A DNA stretch of 64,000 bases from CAZDDB01 sp963843285 (GTDB lineage: Bacteria > Acidobacteriota > HRBIN11 > JAKEFK01): the NCBI GenBank assembly GCA_963843285.1, contig CAWJJO010000013.1:372001-436000 (forward strand), read 5' to 3'. The position numbers and the translations under genes were made by a program. Position 1 is the stretch's first letter. Each line of letters begins with the position of its first letter. The notes beneath the pieces are model-generated. The model searched no databases. It saw only the letters and a list, made by a program, of their open reading frames with translations, and was not told the DNA's origin. This document shows, piece by piece, positions 52,319 to 62,120 of this stretch.

Positions 52319-52386
52319 AGATGTGCCGGCAGTACTTTAATTGCTACAGTCCTGTCCAACCGTGTGTCTTTTGCCCGGTTCGGGAT
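52312..52386 (-). pseudogene. Ser/Thr kinase fragment (about 25 codons)
   Basis: The minus strand reads stop-IPNRAKDTRLDRTVAIKVLP-AHLEL, the strand and lysine region (VAIK) of a bacterial Ser/Thr kinase, close to YRAKDTQLGREVAIKVLPEHL in the kinase at 56496. No more of the kinase can be read on either side. The remainder of 52387-52450 shows no gene. Confidence 0.7.
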
Positions 52387-52450
52387 TCAGGATCGTGTGA
52401 TTTGAGATTCTGGCGATCTGTTTTCTGTTGTTTCAACAACGTTCAGCTGG

Positions 52451-53554
52451 TTATGTCGTGCAGCGTTCGAGAGCTGCCAGACAGTCGCCATCGAATCCCT
52501 TGCTTTCATTCATCATCTTATCGAACGCAATGTCCTTGCTATATGGGGGCCGGTGGGGACGCTCATGGGTGAGTGCTTCGTAAACATCGGCTACAGCCAC
52601 AATTCGCGCTTCGATTGGTATTTTTTTACCCCGGAGACGGGCGGGATATCCGGTACCATTCATTCGTTCGTGATGATACAGAACAATATTTCGAAGCATT
52701 TCAATGCCAGGCATGCTCTGCAAGCCGAAATGTGAAATGATGGATTCGATCATTTGCAGCCCCTTTTTCGTGTGTACGGTCATGAGGGCGAATTCGTTCT
52801 TATTCAGAAGCCCCGGCTTCAGCGCAATAGAATCCGGGACTCCCACCATTCCCACATCGTGCAAAGCCGAAAATTGCTGTAATTGTTCCACCATTTCTTC
52901 ATCGTAAGAAAGCTTTTGGGAACGAACCATCTCTTCTGCGATCAGGCGTGAAAGTTGAGTAACTCGTTGCATTTGAACTTTTTCTTCGGGCCTGCGGACT
53001 TCGAGGATCTCCACAATGATGTTCAGGGAATTTTGCAGGATCTTTATGTTCCCGGTCCATTGTGCAACCGTGCTGCCGATGATATGGCAATAGAGGTCTA
53101 GATCCTCCAGCACTTTTTCTGTGAAACAACCCGGTGAGTGTGAGTTCATGAAAATGAACCCCAGAAACGAGTCGTCGAACAATACCGGCACCGCATAACT
53201 TGCTTTGTATCCGTGCTTCAAAATTCGTTTGGTATGCGGATTCAATCCCTTTGAGAAAACAGAAAGATCATTGACTACACGCGGCCCTTTCACAATAGAT
53301 TCCAGTAAGGAGCGTGCATCCTTCAGCGGAAACCGGTACTGTTCCAGTGGATTCAACGCCTCCTCGCTGGACACAAACGTTTTCAGATAATCAAAATCCG
53401 GATCATGAAGGGCAACGGCAAGACGGTCCACAAAATCAAATCGACGCCGGATCAGCGCATGCATCCATTTGATCTTTGAGTTTAGCGGGACGTTACGGGT
53501 CAGCCGATGCAACCCTTCCCTTTCTCCTTTCAAACGAAAATTAATCCGATCCAT
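52451..53554 (-). CDS. GAF plus HD-GYP domain protein
   Basis: About 367 residues from ATG 53554; a start at 53659 is possible but lacks support. A GAF-like region at about 60-190 (ASYAVPVLFDDSFLGFIFMNS), then HD-GYP: SALHDVGMVGVPDSI, TVHTKKGLQMI, VLYHHERMNGTGYPARL, EARIVAVADVYEALTHERPHR. The lysine of the usual HDxGK motif is methionine here. The chain ends soon after the domain. It lies alone between tRNA-Leu and the duplicated tRNA end, as if carried by a small insertion. Confidence 0.85.
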   Translation of the reverse strand: MDRINFRLKGEREGLHRLTRNVPLNSKIKWMHALIRRRFDFVDRLAVALHDPDFDYLKTFVSSEEALNPLEQYRFPLKDARSLLESIVKGPRVVNDLSVFSKGLNPHTKRILKHGYKASYAVPVLFDDSFLGFIFMNSHSPGCFTEKVLEDLDLYCHIIGSTVAQWTGNIKILQNSLNIIVEILEVRRPEEKVQMQRVTQLSRLIAEEMVRSQKLSYDEEMVEQLQQFSALHDVGMVGVPDSIALKPGLLNKNEFALMTVHTKKGLQMIESIISHFGLQSMPGIEMLRNIVLYHHERMNGTGYPARLRGKKIPIEARIVAVADVYEALTHERPHRPPYSKDIAFDKMMNESKGFDGDCLAALERCTT

Positions 53555-53753
53555 ATAAATGAAACGAAAATCTACAGAAGTATAGTTTACCGCATGTTCC
53601 GCAGACCGGTGAATCCTCTTGCCGTTTCTTTGCTTCCTCTCGATATTTTCGACGTTCAAGATGAAATTTCACTGGCAAAGCTCGGTGGGGACGGTCGTAT
53701 CACCGCATTTGGGTCGTCGCATCTGTCGATGATCAATTGACAGTGGCCAATAT

Positions 53754-53782
53754 CGTGTCGGTTCGAGTCCGACCCTCGGCAT
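53754..53782 (+). repeat. 29-bp duplicate of the tRNA-Leu 3' end (attachment-site-like)
   Basis: Identical to 52252-52280, covering the T-arm and acceptor 3' half of tRNA-Leu. A CACAAAG-type arm follows in both places (GGATTTCACCGCAAAG and GGAATTTCACGTAAAG). Direct repeats of a tRNA 3' end are the usual product of integration; the enclosed segment is only 1.5 kb and holds the HD-GYP gene. Confidence 0.85.
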
Positions 53783-53786
53783 TAGG

Positions 53787-53870
53787 AATTTCACGTAAAG
53801 ACGCAAAAGGCGCAAAGAGGAGAAACGAATTCTTCTAAAACTTTGCGGGCTTTGCGTCTTTGCGAGAAAC
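53787..53870. repeat. CACAAAG-family palindrome next to kinase stop
   Basis: TTTCACGTAAAGACGCAAAAGGCGCAAAG and CTTTGCGGGCTTTGCGTCTTTGCGAGAAA arms. It ends exactly at the stop codon of the kinase gene at 53871. A close relative (56526-56582) occupies the same position after the decayed kinase copy. Confidence 0.82.
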
Positions 53871-56496
53871 TTAAGATTTGGCTTGGACCAGTTTCTGAAA
53901 ACGGGGATTGTTGCGGAGCGGGTCGAAGCGTGGATCGACACGGAGCAGAGCGACACTCAGTTCGCAGGGAATCGAAAGCAGGTATTCGATCTGATCCATG
54001 GCAGCATTCTGTTCGCCCACCAGAATGTAGATGTATGCCAGATTCAGGACATTATCAGGCCCCCAGGTGGCGTCCTTTGAAACCGGAAGCAGTTCAACCG
54101 CCCGTTTCCCTTCCCGGATCGCGTCCTCCTTTCGGCCTAACCCGGCGTAGGCCAGACCGAGAAGGCCGTGGAACTCGTAATCGTCCGGTCTTTCCTGAAG
54201 CTCCTTTTCGAAGTTTTTTCGGGCGGCATCAAACGAAGCGCGAGCTAAGTCAGGTTTGTTCATGTGCAAGTACGCCCTGGCTTCACCTAAAGGCCTGCGA
54301 ATCACGTCCACGTTGTAAGGGCTGGAAAGTACCTCCAGAGCGGCCTGGTAGTTCCGATCCAGGAACTCCAGCCAAAACGAGTAATAGATATGTAGCCCGC
54401 TATTCTTCTGAGGCGCCTTCTTGAGTATTGCTCGAGCGCCCTTTGTATCCCCTTTCCAAAGAATGAGATTATCCGCGCTTGACTGGTAGCCGGCTTCTTC
54501 GTCCGGACGCAGGGAAATGCAGAGATCATAGTATCGCTGCGCCTCCGCATACTTGCGCATCAGGCCGTACGTTCCGCCAATATCATTCGCGTTCATTGTA
54601 TTTCGAGGATCCATCGCCACCAGCTTTTTCTGAACCGCGAGGGCTTCTTCCAGCTTAGCCTGCCGGCGATAAATGGTACCTGTTCCAGAAAGAATCGCGT
54701 TGTTGCTTGGCAACGTTTCTTGAGCGATCCTAAACTCCTGGAGTGCCCGGTCATAATCCCGGAATCCACGGTAATAGTAATATCCGAGAGCCACATGACC
54801 CTCGGCAAGTCCCGGTTGAAGCTCGAACGCCCGGTCCACGGCCGCCTTTGACTTGGCCAGAACCTCTGAAGACCGATCAATCACAAAGTAAACAAAACCA
54901 TAAGCCCTGGAAAGCTCCGCATAAGCTGCCGCGAAATTCGGATCCAATTCGACTGCCCTTTCGAACATCTTCACCGAAAGCTGGATATTCTCTTCCCTTA
55001 TTTCACTTTCCGAATAGTTCACTCCACGGAGGTACGCGTCATATGCCTGTGGATTGACCTTGGGCGTTTTTGCTAGTTCGGCTGACTCTTCAGGAGCCAG
55101 CTTTACCTGGACTTCCCTGGCAATTGCAGAAGCCACTTCATTTTGCAAACTCAAAATGTCCTGGAGGTCGCGCTCATAACTATCGGCCCACATATGTTGG
55201 TCTGTTGCCGCCCGAATCAACTGCGCTGTAATCCGTACTCGATTCCCGTCTTGCAACACCGAGCCTTCTACGATCGCATCGACATTGAGCTCCTTTGCAA
55301 TTTCAGGCAACGGCTTGTGGGAATCTTTGTACTCCATGACGGACGTGCGCGATATCACGCGAAGCGAGGCGATGCGCGCGAGTTTCGAAATCAATTCCTC
55401 CGTCATTCCGTCGGCGAAATATTCCTGCTTTGCGTCTCCAGACAAATTCTTCAGCGGCAGCACAGCCAACGATTCGATTTTTTGTAACGGCGCTTTAGTT
55501 GAACTCTTGTTCCGTAATCCGATCAGTTTCCAGCCAACTACAACTGCGATCATTCCCAAAACAATGGCGCACAATCCAGACGGCTTTCAACGGTAAACGA
55601 CGAGCACCGGACGCAGCTGAGGGCGCAGTCTCCGTGGCGCCCAGAATATCCCGCAATGCAAAAACCAGGTCATGCGCCGAATGGAAACGGTGATCAGAAT
55701 TTTTCTCCAGGCATCGCTCAACCACCCGTTGAACCTCCGGGGGAATGTTTGCCAATTTTGGGGGATCATCCTTCAGGATGGATGCCACAGTTTCCGCTGT
55801 GCCTGCGCCTGAAAAGGGTCGTTTCCCTGCTAGCATTTCGTAAAGGATGGAACCGAGAGAAAAAATATCACTTCGCGCATCCAGTGACTCGCCGCGCGCC
55901 TGTTCTGGAGACATGTAGGGAACGGTACCCATCACAGCCCCCAACTCCGTCACTTGCGATTCGGTGGGAGCCTCCTTTACTTCCTCTTCAGGGACAACTG
56001 GAATCCAACGCGCCAATCCGAAATCAAGAATTTTTACCCGGCCGTCTTTTGTAAGGAAAATGTTTTCCGGTTTTAGATCGCGATGAATCACTCCTTTTGT
56101 ATGCGCGGCAGCAAGCCCCTCGGCAACTTCACCGGTAATCTCCAGAGCTTTGCGCCAGGGAATCGCAGAGCCCCCAAGCCGCGCCCGCAAAGTCTCACCT
56201 TCCAGGAGTTCCATCACAGCATAGGTGACCCCTTGATCGGTTCCGGAATCATGAATACTTAGAATATTCGGATGAGAAAGAGCGGCTACGGCTCTCGCTT
56301 CCCTTTCAAATCGCTTCAGCGATATTGCATCTTCGGCTAGATGCTCGGGCAAGACTTTGATTGCAACTTCACGCCCCAGTTGGGTGTCTTTCGCGCGATA
56401 GACTTCCCCCATGCCACCTTTGCCCAAGGGAGCGACAATCTGATAGCGTCCCAATTGCATGCCGCGAGCGAACGTCATTGATAGCCTGTTAGGCAT
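53871..56496 (-). pseudogene. Ser/Thr protein kinase with TolB-like and TPR domains, one frameshift
   Basis: From ATG 56496: kinase domain with LGKGGMGEVY, K47 (VAIKVLP), catalytic HRDLKPEN (D140), DFG at 158-160 and MSPEQARGESLDARSD. Near 55572 the frame shifts by one base (RLPLKAVWIV to CAIVLGMIAVVVGWKLIGL, the membrane helix). The second frame carries a FlgO/TolB-like region (IESLAVLPLKNLSGDAKQEY) and about eight TPR repeats to the stop at 53871. Together about 870 residues, a common membrane-kinase layout in Acidobacteria. Only one indel separates it from a working gene. Confidence 0.85.
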
Positions 56497-56525
56497 AGTA
56501 TCGCACGGACGGGACCTGATATGGG

Positions 56526-56582
56526 ATTTCTCGCAAAGACGCCAAGACGCAAAGTTATTCTTTTTTTAGCTTTGCGAGAAAT
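56526..56582. repeat. GCAAAG-type palindrome at the decayed kinase 3' end
   Basis: ATTTCTCGCAAAG (56526-56538) and CTTTGCGAGAAAT (56570-56582) are exact inverted arms around GACGCCAAGACGC and a T-rich loop. It abuts the stop at 56583, as in the parent copy at 53871, so it was duplicated with the gene end. Confidence 0.85.
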
Positions 56583-57120
56583 TTACGATTTGGCTTGCAC
56601 CAGTTTCTGGAAACGGGGATTGTTGCGGAGCGGATCCCAGCGTGGATCGATGCGGAGCAACGCGACACTTAAATCGGAAGGAATCGAAAGCAGATATTCG
56701 ATCTGATCTATGGCAGCGTTCTGCTCGCCAACCATAGCGTAGATGAACGCCAGAGTCATAAATCTCCAGAGCTTTGCGCCATGGAATCGCAGAGCCCCCA
56801 AGCCGCGCCCGCAAAGTCTCGCCTTCCAACAACTCCATCACCGCGTAGGTAACACCTCGATCGGTTCCGGAATCGTGAATGCTCAGAATATTCGGATGAG
56901 AAAGAGCGGCTACGGCTCTCGCTTCCCTTTCAAATCGCTTCAGCGATATTGCATCTTCGGCTAGATGCTCGGGCAAGACTTTGATTGCAACTTCACGCCC
57001 CAGTTGGGTGTCTTTCGCGCGATAAACCTCCCCCATGCCACCTTTGCCCAAGGGAGCAATAATCTGATAGCGCCCCAATTGCATGCCGCGAACGAACGTC
57101 ATTGATAGCCTGTTAGGCAT
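56583..57120 (-). pseudogene. Internally deleted duplicate of the Ser/Thr kinase
   Basis: From ATG 57120 the first 120 codons are nearly identical to the kinase at 56496 (LGRYQIIAPLGKGGMGEVYR), up to AIPWRKALEI. At about 56755 the sequence jumps to the last 60 codons in another frame (VGEQNAAIDQIEYLLSIPSD, ending NPRFQKLVQAKS). About 2 kb from the kinase core to most TPRs is missing. It lies 24 bases beyond the start of the parent, a tandem duplication with deletion. Confidence 0.9.
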
Positions 57121-57182
57121 AGTATCGCACGGACGGGACTTGATGTGGAATTCGCGCAAAGACGCCAGGCAGGATTCGGACT

Positions 57183-57260
57183 CACCACAAAGACACAAAG
57201 GGCACAAAGAGAATAAAGGAATGATTCAAAGAACTTTGTGTTCTTTGTGCCTTGGTGGTG
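57183..57260. repeat. CACAAAG-type palindromic repeat
   Basis: CACCACAAAGACACAAAGGG and CTTTGTGTTCTTTGTGCCTT...GGTGGTG arms with an AT-rich loop, very similar to the copy at 23120. It lies six bases after the stop of the radical SAM gene (minus strand, 57267). Confidence 0.85.
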
Positions 57261-57266
57261 AAATCC

Positions 57267-58754
57267 TCAGTGGTTCAGGAAAGCTTCGCCTGTTCTCGTC
57301 CGTCTTGCCGCGATAATCGACTTCACAACTTCAACATAAAGTTTCACGTCCGACCAGCCGCCAATGTGTGTGATCAATTCCATGATCTGACGGGGTCTCA
57401 GATAAAACTCTTTGGTTGCGAGTCTCTGCAATTCCTTCATTTCCGAAGCAGTGCGGCCTTCCGGAATAAAGACCGGATCGTATGTAGAATAGCCGGCTTG
57501 CGAATTGAAACGGGACCAATCTTTGCCTGTGATCATTCCGCGTTCTTTCGCGATGTTATACAGCGCTGTTCCCGGATACGGTGTGGCCAGCGAAAATTTC
57601 GCGAAGTCCAGTCCAAGCTTCTTGGCAAAGTCGATTGTCTCCAGTGATTCCTCGCGTGTCTCTGTGGGGAACCCGAGAATCAGTGTGCCGCGGGTTTTGA
57701 GTCCCGCTTTTCTGGCCATGGCAACGGCCTTTTCAATATGTTCTTTCTTTTCGCCTTTTTTCATCAGTTCGAGAAGACGTGGAGAACCACTCTCGATTCC
57801 GAAAGAAATCATCTTGCAGTTGCCGTCTTTCATTGCTTTCAAAAGGGGCTCATTGACTTCATCGGCGCGCCCTGCAGCGGTCCAAACCACTTTCTTGTGC
57901 AGACCTTTCTGCATGATCTTTTCGCAGATCTCAAATACGCGCTTCTTGCTGATGATGAAATTGTCATCCAGGAAGATGATCTGGCGCGCGTTGTACTTAT
58001 TGACAAGGATTTCCATTTCTTCCACAACGCGTTCGGCAGAGTGCGCGCGATACTTAAATCCGGAAACTTGCCGCGCGGAACAGAAAATGCATTTAAACGG
58101 ACAGCCGCGGGAAGACATCATCACGCGCATCGGACGCGCAAAAGAGCTGTCCGGAACCTGATGGTACAGATCCATCTTCACGCCGTGCCACATTGGCAGC
58201 GGAAGTTTGTCCAGATCGCTAAACAAAGGCCGGTCGGCTGTCTTTACCGCTTCTTCACCATCGCGATACCAGATCCCGGCAACGCCTTTCAGGTCACTGG
58301 GCTGACCTCCGTTTGTAAGAATCTCGTAGACTTCCATGAGAGTATGTTCTGATTCGCTGATCGCAATCAAATCAATGTTCCGGTCTTCCATCACTTCTTC
58401 CGGAAGAACGGTCGGGTGTGTTCCACCCGCAAGAACATACATACCGGGATAGTGCTTCTTTACGATTGCTGCGATTTTATGAGCGTCAAAAGATGTCGGA
58501 GTCAACATTGTGATTCCGACAAATGCCGGTTTCATTTCCTCGATCATCCGCACCAGCGCGCCCTCTGACAAATCGTCGCACTGACCATCCATGATTTTGA
58601 CCGGCACACCCGCCGCTTCCAACATTCCGCCTAGATACAGAAGCGATACCGGCAGCAACAATGACGCCGCATCGCTCAACTTGCCATAATGTTCGTGGAC
58701 GTTAAAAGTAGGATTGATCAGTAATACGCCAGGTTTTCCCTTTTCCATCCTCAT
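57267..58754 (-). CDS. B12-binding radical SAM enzyme
   Basis: 495 residues (ATG 58754 or 58748). N-terminal cobalamin-binding domain (LLINPTFNVHEHYGKL, MLTPTSFDAHKI, VLAGGTHPTVLPEEVM), then the radical SAM core with the cluster motif CPFKCIFC in SSRGCPFKCIFCSARQ, and GIESGSPRLLELMKKG, RGTLILGFPTETREES. Family members methylate or rearrange unreactive carbon in lipids, hopanoids and sugars. It is next to glycosyltransferases and a UbiA-type enzyme, so a lipid or polymer of the cell surface is a likely substrate. Confidence 0.93.
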   Translation of the reverse strand: MRMEKGKPGVLLINPTFNVHEHYGKLSDAASLLLPVSLLYLGGMLEAAGVPVKIMDGQCDDLSEGALVRMIEEMKPAFVGITMLTPTSFDAHKIAAIVKKHYPGMYVLAGGTHPTVLPEEVMEDRNIDLIAISESEHTLMEVYEILTNGGQPSDLKGVAGIWYRDGEEAVKTADRPLFSDLDKLPLPMWHGVKMDLYHQVPDSSFARPMRVMMSSRGCPFKCIFCSARQVSGFKYRAHSAERVVEEMEILVNKYNARQIIFLDDNFIISKKRVFEICEKIMQKGLHKKVVWTAAGRADEVNEPLLKAMKDGNCKMISFGIESGSPRLLELMKKGEKKEHIEKAVAMARKAGLKTRGTLILGFPTETREESLETIDFAKKLGLDFAKFSLATPYPGTALYNIAKERGMITGKDWSRFNSQAGYSTYDPVFIPEGRTASEMKELQRLATKEFYLRPRQIMELITHIGGWSDVKLYVEVVKSIIAARRTRTGEAFLNH

Positions 58755-58902
58755 CTCCTTTTCTTCAATATTTCACTGTGATTGTGCTTCAAAAAGACAG
58801 ACCACTAAATCGGAAGAGAATATATCATTCAAACGATACCCATGTCAACACAACTATTTCCAATCATTTACCGCTGCCGTCACCCTATGCTACCGTAGAA
58901 GC

Positions 58903-59169
58903 ATGCCACAAGACAAATCAGTGTTTTCTAAATACAGCGGAAAGCTGGAAGACCATGAATTCATGATGGGACCTGTTCAGGGAAAACTGGCGGTGCTGCT
59001 GGACATTCTGACGGACTCGATGATCATCGCAGGTAAGCATGCAATCTATTGCCGGAACAGGAAAAATCCGAAGGAGCCCAGCCTCGATATGCAGTCGGTC
59101 ATGGAAGGCCTGCTTCACAGCAAGGAACTGGTGCAGAACCTGATGGATGAGTTTCGGAAAAGGAATTAA
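58903..59169 (+). CDS. Small helical protein of unknown function
   Basis: 88 residues from ATG 58903; a longer frame upstream overlaps the divergent radical SAM gene. Helical, charged and soluble (GPVQGKLAVLLDILTDSMII, ending LVQNLMDEFRKRN). No family recognised. Isolated between the radical SAM and UbiA-type genes, with a 166-base gap after it that shows no gene. Confidence 0.6.
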   Translation: MPQDKSVFSKYSGKLEDHEFMMGPVQGKLAVLLDILTDSMIIAGKHAIYCRNRKNPKEPSLDMQSVMEGLLHSKELVQNLMDEFRKRN

Positions 59170-59335
59170 GAACGAAGAGTAGCCTGGAAAGCCTGCGATC
59201 CATAGGCCCCAATGGGGATAAGGACGCCTGCGCTCCATATGCCTCTAAAATATTGCATCTACAAGGGTTCCCATTGACACCGTCGAGGAACTCTGATATA
59301 CTGCGCCGTTTGAATACAAGTTACGTTCTTACTGA

Positions 59336-60277
59336 ATGAAGGAAACGGCAGCAACTGCTCAAGAGATCGTTGGATCGGAAGCCTCCGCGTCGGTGAAAGA
59401 TCTCCTCCTCAGTCTTCGTCCCCATCAATGGACCAAAAATCTGGTCATTTTCGCGGCTCTTGTTTTCGCAAAGGAGCTGAATCATCCGGATCAGATTCTG
59501 CGGTCGATCGCCGCGTTTTTAGATTTTTGCTTTCTTTCCGGGGCGGTCTATGTGATCAATGATGTGGCGGACTACAAACACGACCGTTTCCATCCCGAGA
59601 AAAAAGACCGTCCCATTGCCAGTGGGCGGCTGAACCGATCATTTGCGGCTGTGATGGGGGCTCTGCTTTATGTCACAGCCTTGATTTTTGCCTACCTGAT
59701 CCACCCCGGATTCTTCGCGATCGCGTTACTCTACACGGGCGTGACGGTAGGATACACTTACTACTTTAAGAAGGTTGCCATCCTGGATGTGATGGCCATT
59801 TCGATCGGTTTTGTTTTGCGGGCGATTGCCGGCGGAACCGCGATCGGAGTGGAAGCCTCTTTCTGGCTTCTGCTCTGCACGTTCTTGCTGGCCTTATTTC
59901 TGGCGCTGAGCAAACGACGCCATGAGTTGGTTTTACTTTCGGATGATGCGGCGAAGCACAGAACCAACCTGGCGGAATACAGTCCCTATCTTCTCGATCA
60001 GATGATCGGGGTGACGACAGCGACTACGGTACTGGCTTATACGCTATATACCGTTTCTCCGGAAACGGAAGCGAAGTTTGGAACAGATAAGCTTTCCTTT
60101 ACGGTCCCTTTTGTGATTTTCGGGATCTTCCGTTATCTGTATCTGATTCACCAGAAAAATGAAGGGGGTAAACCCAGCACGCATCTGATATCGGATAAAC
60201 CGCTTCTGATATCGATCATTCTGTGGATTCTCACCTGCGTGGCAATCCTGTATTATCCCCTGCCGTGGCTGTCTTGA
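59336..60277 (+). CDS. UbiA-family prenyltransferase, decaprenyl-phosphate phosphoribosyltransferase-like
   Basis: 313 residues, about eight membrane helices. LLLSLRPHQWTKNLVIFAAL opens the protein; the first acidic motif is NDVADYKHDRFHPEKKDRPI, the form found in enzymes that move phosphoribose from PRPP onto polyprenyl phosphate rather than in ubiquinone UbiA. A second charged region follows (SKRRHELVLL). It would make a lipid-linked pentose for surface glycans together with the downstream glycosyltransferases. Confidence 0.85.
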   Translation: MKETAATAQEIVGSEASASVKDLLLSLRPHQWTKNLVIFAALVFAKELNHPDQILRSIAAFLDFCFLSGAVYVINDVADYKHDRFHPEKKDRPIASGRLNRSFAAVMGALLYVTALIFAYLIHPGFFAIALLYTGVTVGYTYYFKKVAILDVMAISIGFVLRAIAGGTAIGVEASFWLLLCTFLLALFLALSKRRHELVLLSDDAAKHRTNLAEYSPYLLDQMIGVTTATTVLAYTLYTVSPETEAKFGTDKLSFTVPFVIFGIFRYLYLIHQKNEGGKPSTHLISDKPLLISIILWILTCVAILYYPLPWLS

Positions 60278-60313
60278 ACGAGAAGAGGGCATAAACATTA
60301 GGAGAAGAAGAGC

Positions 60314-60898
60314 ATGAAAGATACGAAGATCCCCTCACATCAAATCGATGTAGTGGAGATCATGAAGAAGATCCGTCAGAATGCGGTCACGAACCGCGAA
60401 GAGGTGACGGTTGAAGATCAGGTTCGGCGGGAAGCGAAGAGTGAATTTGCCAGCCTGGTCCAGAATGCAAAAGTTCCGGAGTATCTTGTCCAAGAGATCA
60501 AGCAACAAAAGGTGTTTGACGCATACGATCCCGGAACGTTGTATTCTTCCTCTCGTTCCGGAATTGGAACCTTGATCGGTCTGATCCGAAAGATCCTTAG
60601 ACCCATCACCAAACTATTTCTCAATCTCGATCCGATGGCACACGAAGTGCACAGGCTGACTCTGTTAAACAATTTTTATTTGACAACGATGCAGGACTTG
60701 ATCGTAAAGATGTCGGCATTGCGCGTAGAGATACATGCAATGAAGAAACGGTCCGGTCATCATCGTCCCAGAGACAATAACCGCTTTCCGGGAAACCAGA
60801 ATCACCGGCGTTCCCACCGCCATCACCGCCGTCCACCGAATGGAGAAAATCGTCCGGTTCGGGCGTCCCAGACAGAAGAACCCCAGGCACAAGGGTAA
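60314..60898 (+). CDS. Protein of unknown function with basic, histidine-rich C-terminus
   Basis: 194 residues; GGAG-like ribosome site. A charged helical front (residues 1-60) is followed by KQQKVFDAYDPGTLYSSSRS and a mid segment PITKLFLNLDPMAHEVHRLT. The end is a low-complexity run rich in H, R, P and N (about 148-190). The gene lies 36 bases after the UbiA-type gene and 52 before a glycosyltransferase, so it is probably in their operon. No family recognised. Confidence 0.65.
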   Translation: MKDTKIPSHQIDVVEIMKKIRQNAVTNREEVTVEDQVRREAKSEFASLVQNAKVPEYLVQEIKQQKVFDAYDPGTLYSSSRSGIGTLIGLIRKILRPITKLFLNLDPMAHEVHRLTLLNNFYLTTMQDLIVKMSALRVEIHAMKKRSGHHRPRDNNRFPGNQNHRRSHRHHRRPPNGENRPVRASQTEEPQAQG

Positions 60899-60950
60899 TA
60901 TCCATCAAATCTTGCAGGGGGGCTGAAAGGCCCCTCTGCAAATCCCAGTC

Positions 60951-62120
60951 ATGAAAATCGCATTTGTAATCCAACGTTATGGTATGGAAATCAACGGCGG
61001 CGCCGAATTGCATTGCCGTTATGTAGCGGAACGACTGGCCCGTCATGCGGAAGTAGATGTCCTGACGACCTGCGCACAGGATTACATTACCTGGAGAAAT
61101 CATTATCGCGCGGGCGCGGAGAAAATTAACGGCATTCGAGTGATTCGTTTTCCGGTAGAACGAGAGCGCAATCCCGACACATTTGGACGGCTGCAGGAAC
61201 GACTGATCCGCTTTGAGCATTCGGATCAGGACGAACTGCGCTGGCTGGAGGAAGAAGGGCCAAATTCACCGGAGTTGATCCACTTCATCCGAAAGAACAA
61301 GGAGCGCTATCAGTTCTTCTTCTTTTTTTCCTATCGTTATTATCACAGCTACCATGGCTTGCATGCAGTGCCGCACAAAAGTATTTTGGTTCCAACAGCG
61401 GAGCCCGATGCGATCATCCATTTCCCTATTTTCCGTGGACTATTTAATCTGCCGCAGGCAATTGTTTATAACTCGGTCGAAGAAAAACGGATGATTCAAT
61501 CTTTGAGCTCCAATTACCAGGTGCCCGGAGAGGTTGTGGGTGTCGGTTCTGAAATTCCTCAGAAAGCGGAGGGGGAAGCTTTCCGCCGGAAATATAAGAT
61601 GGATGCGCCTTTCCTGCTTTACGTAGGAAGGATTGATCAGAACAAAGGGTGTGGAGAACTGTTTGATTTTTTTGTCAGATTTAAGGCGGAAACGAAGTCG
61701 CCCATCCGGTTGGTGATGATCGGTTCGGAAGTGATGAAGATTCCTAACGATCCGGCAATTCTTCATCTTGGATTCGTAAACGATACGGACAAATTTAATG
61801 CTCTGGATGCATGCGAGCTGCTTGTGATGCCTTCGTTTTATGAAAGTTTATCGATGGTTTTGCTGGAAGCCTGGGGAATGGGCAAACCCACTCTGGCAAA
61901 CGGCAACTGCCGCGTTTTGATGGGACAATCTATCCGGTCGAATGCCGGCTTGTTTTATACAGGTTACGAAGAATTCAAGCGATGCCTGCAGTTCCTGGGG
62001 GGCCGTCCCCACTTGCGTAAGATCCTGGGAAACCACGGCAGGCGTTTCTATCAACAAAACTACGGGTGGGACATCATTGAACAAAAGTATTTGAATCTGA
62101 TGAACGCCGTAAAAAACTAA
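60951..62120 (+). CDS. GT-B glycosyltransferase (family 4 type)
   Basis: 389 residues. MKIAFVIQRYGMEINGGAEL is the N-terminal acceptor fold of GT4 enzymes; the C-terminal donor site shows LLYVGRIDQNKGCGELFDFF, HLGFVNDTDKFNALDACELL and MPSFYESLSMVLLEAWGMGK, with the E-x7-E type nucleotide-sugar motif. A soluble, peripheral enzyme. First of three glycosyltransferases in tandem. Confidence 0.93.
   Translation: MKIAFVIQRYGMEINGGAELHCRYVAERLARHAEVDVLTTCAQDYITWRNHYRAGAEKINGIRVIRFPVERERNPDTFGRLQERLIRFEHSDQDELRWLEEEGPNSPELIHFIRKNKERYQFFFFFSYRYYHSYHGLHAVPHKSILVPTAEPDAIIHFPIFRGLFNLPQAIVYNSVEEKRMIQSLSSNYQVPGEVVGVGSEIPQKAEGEAFRRKYKMDAPFLLYVGRIDQNKGCGELFDFFVRFKAETKSPIRLVMIGSEVMKIPNDPAILHLGFVNDTDKFNALDACELLVMPSFYESLSMVLLEAWGMGKPTLANGNCRVLMGQSIRSNAGLFYTGYEEFKRCLQFLGGRPHLRKILGNHGRRFYQQNYGWDIIEQKYLNLMNAVKN

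Noticed and set aside
53669..53956. Minus-strand open frame containing GLEPTRYWPLSID
   Set aside because: Antisense of the duplicated tRNA-Leu end and flanking repeat.
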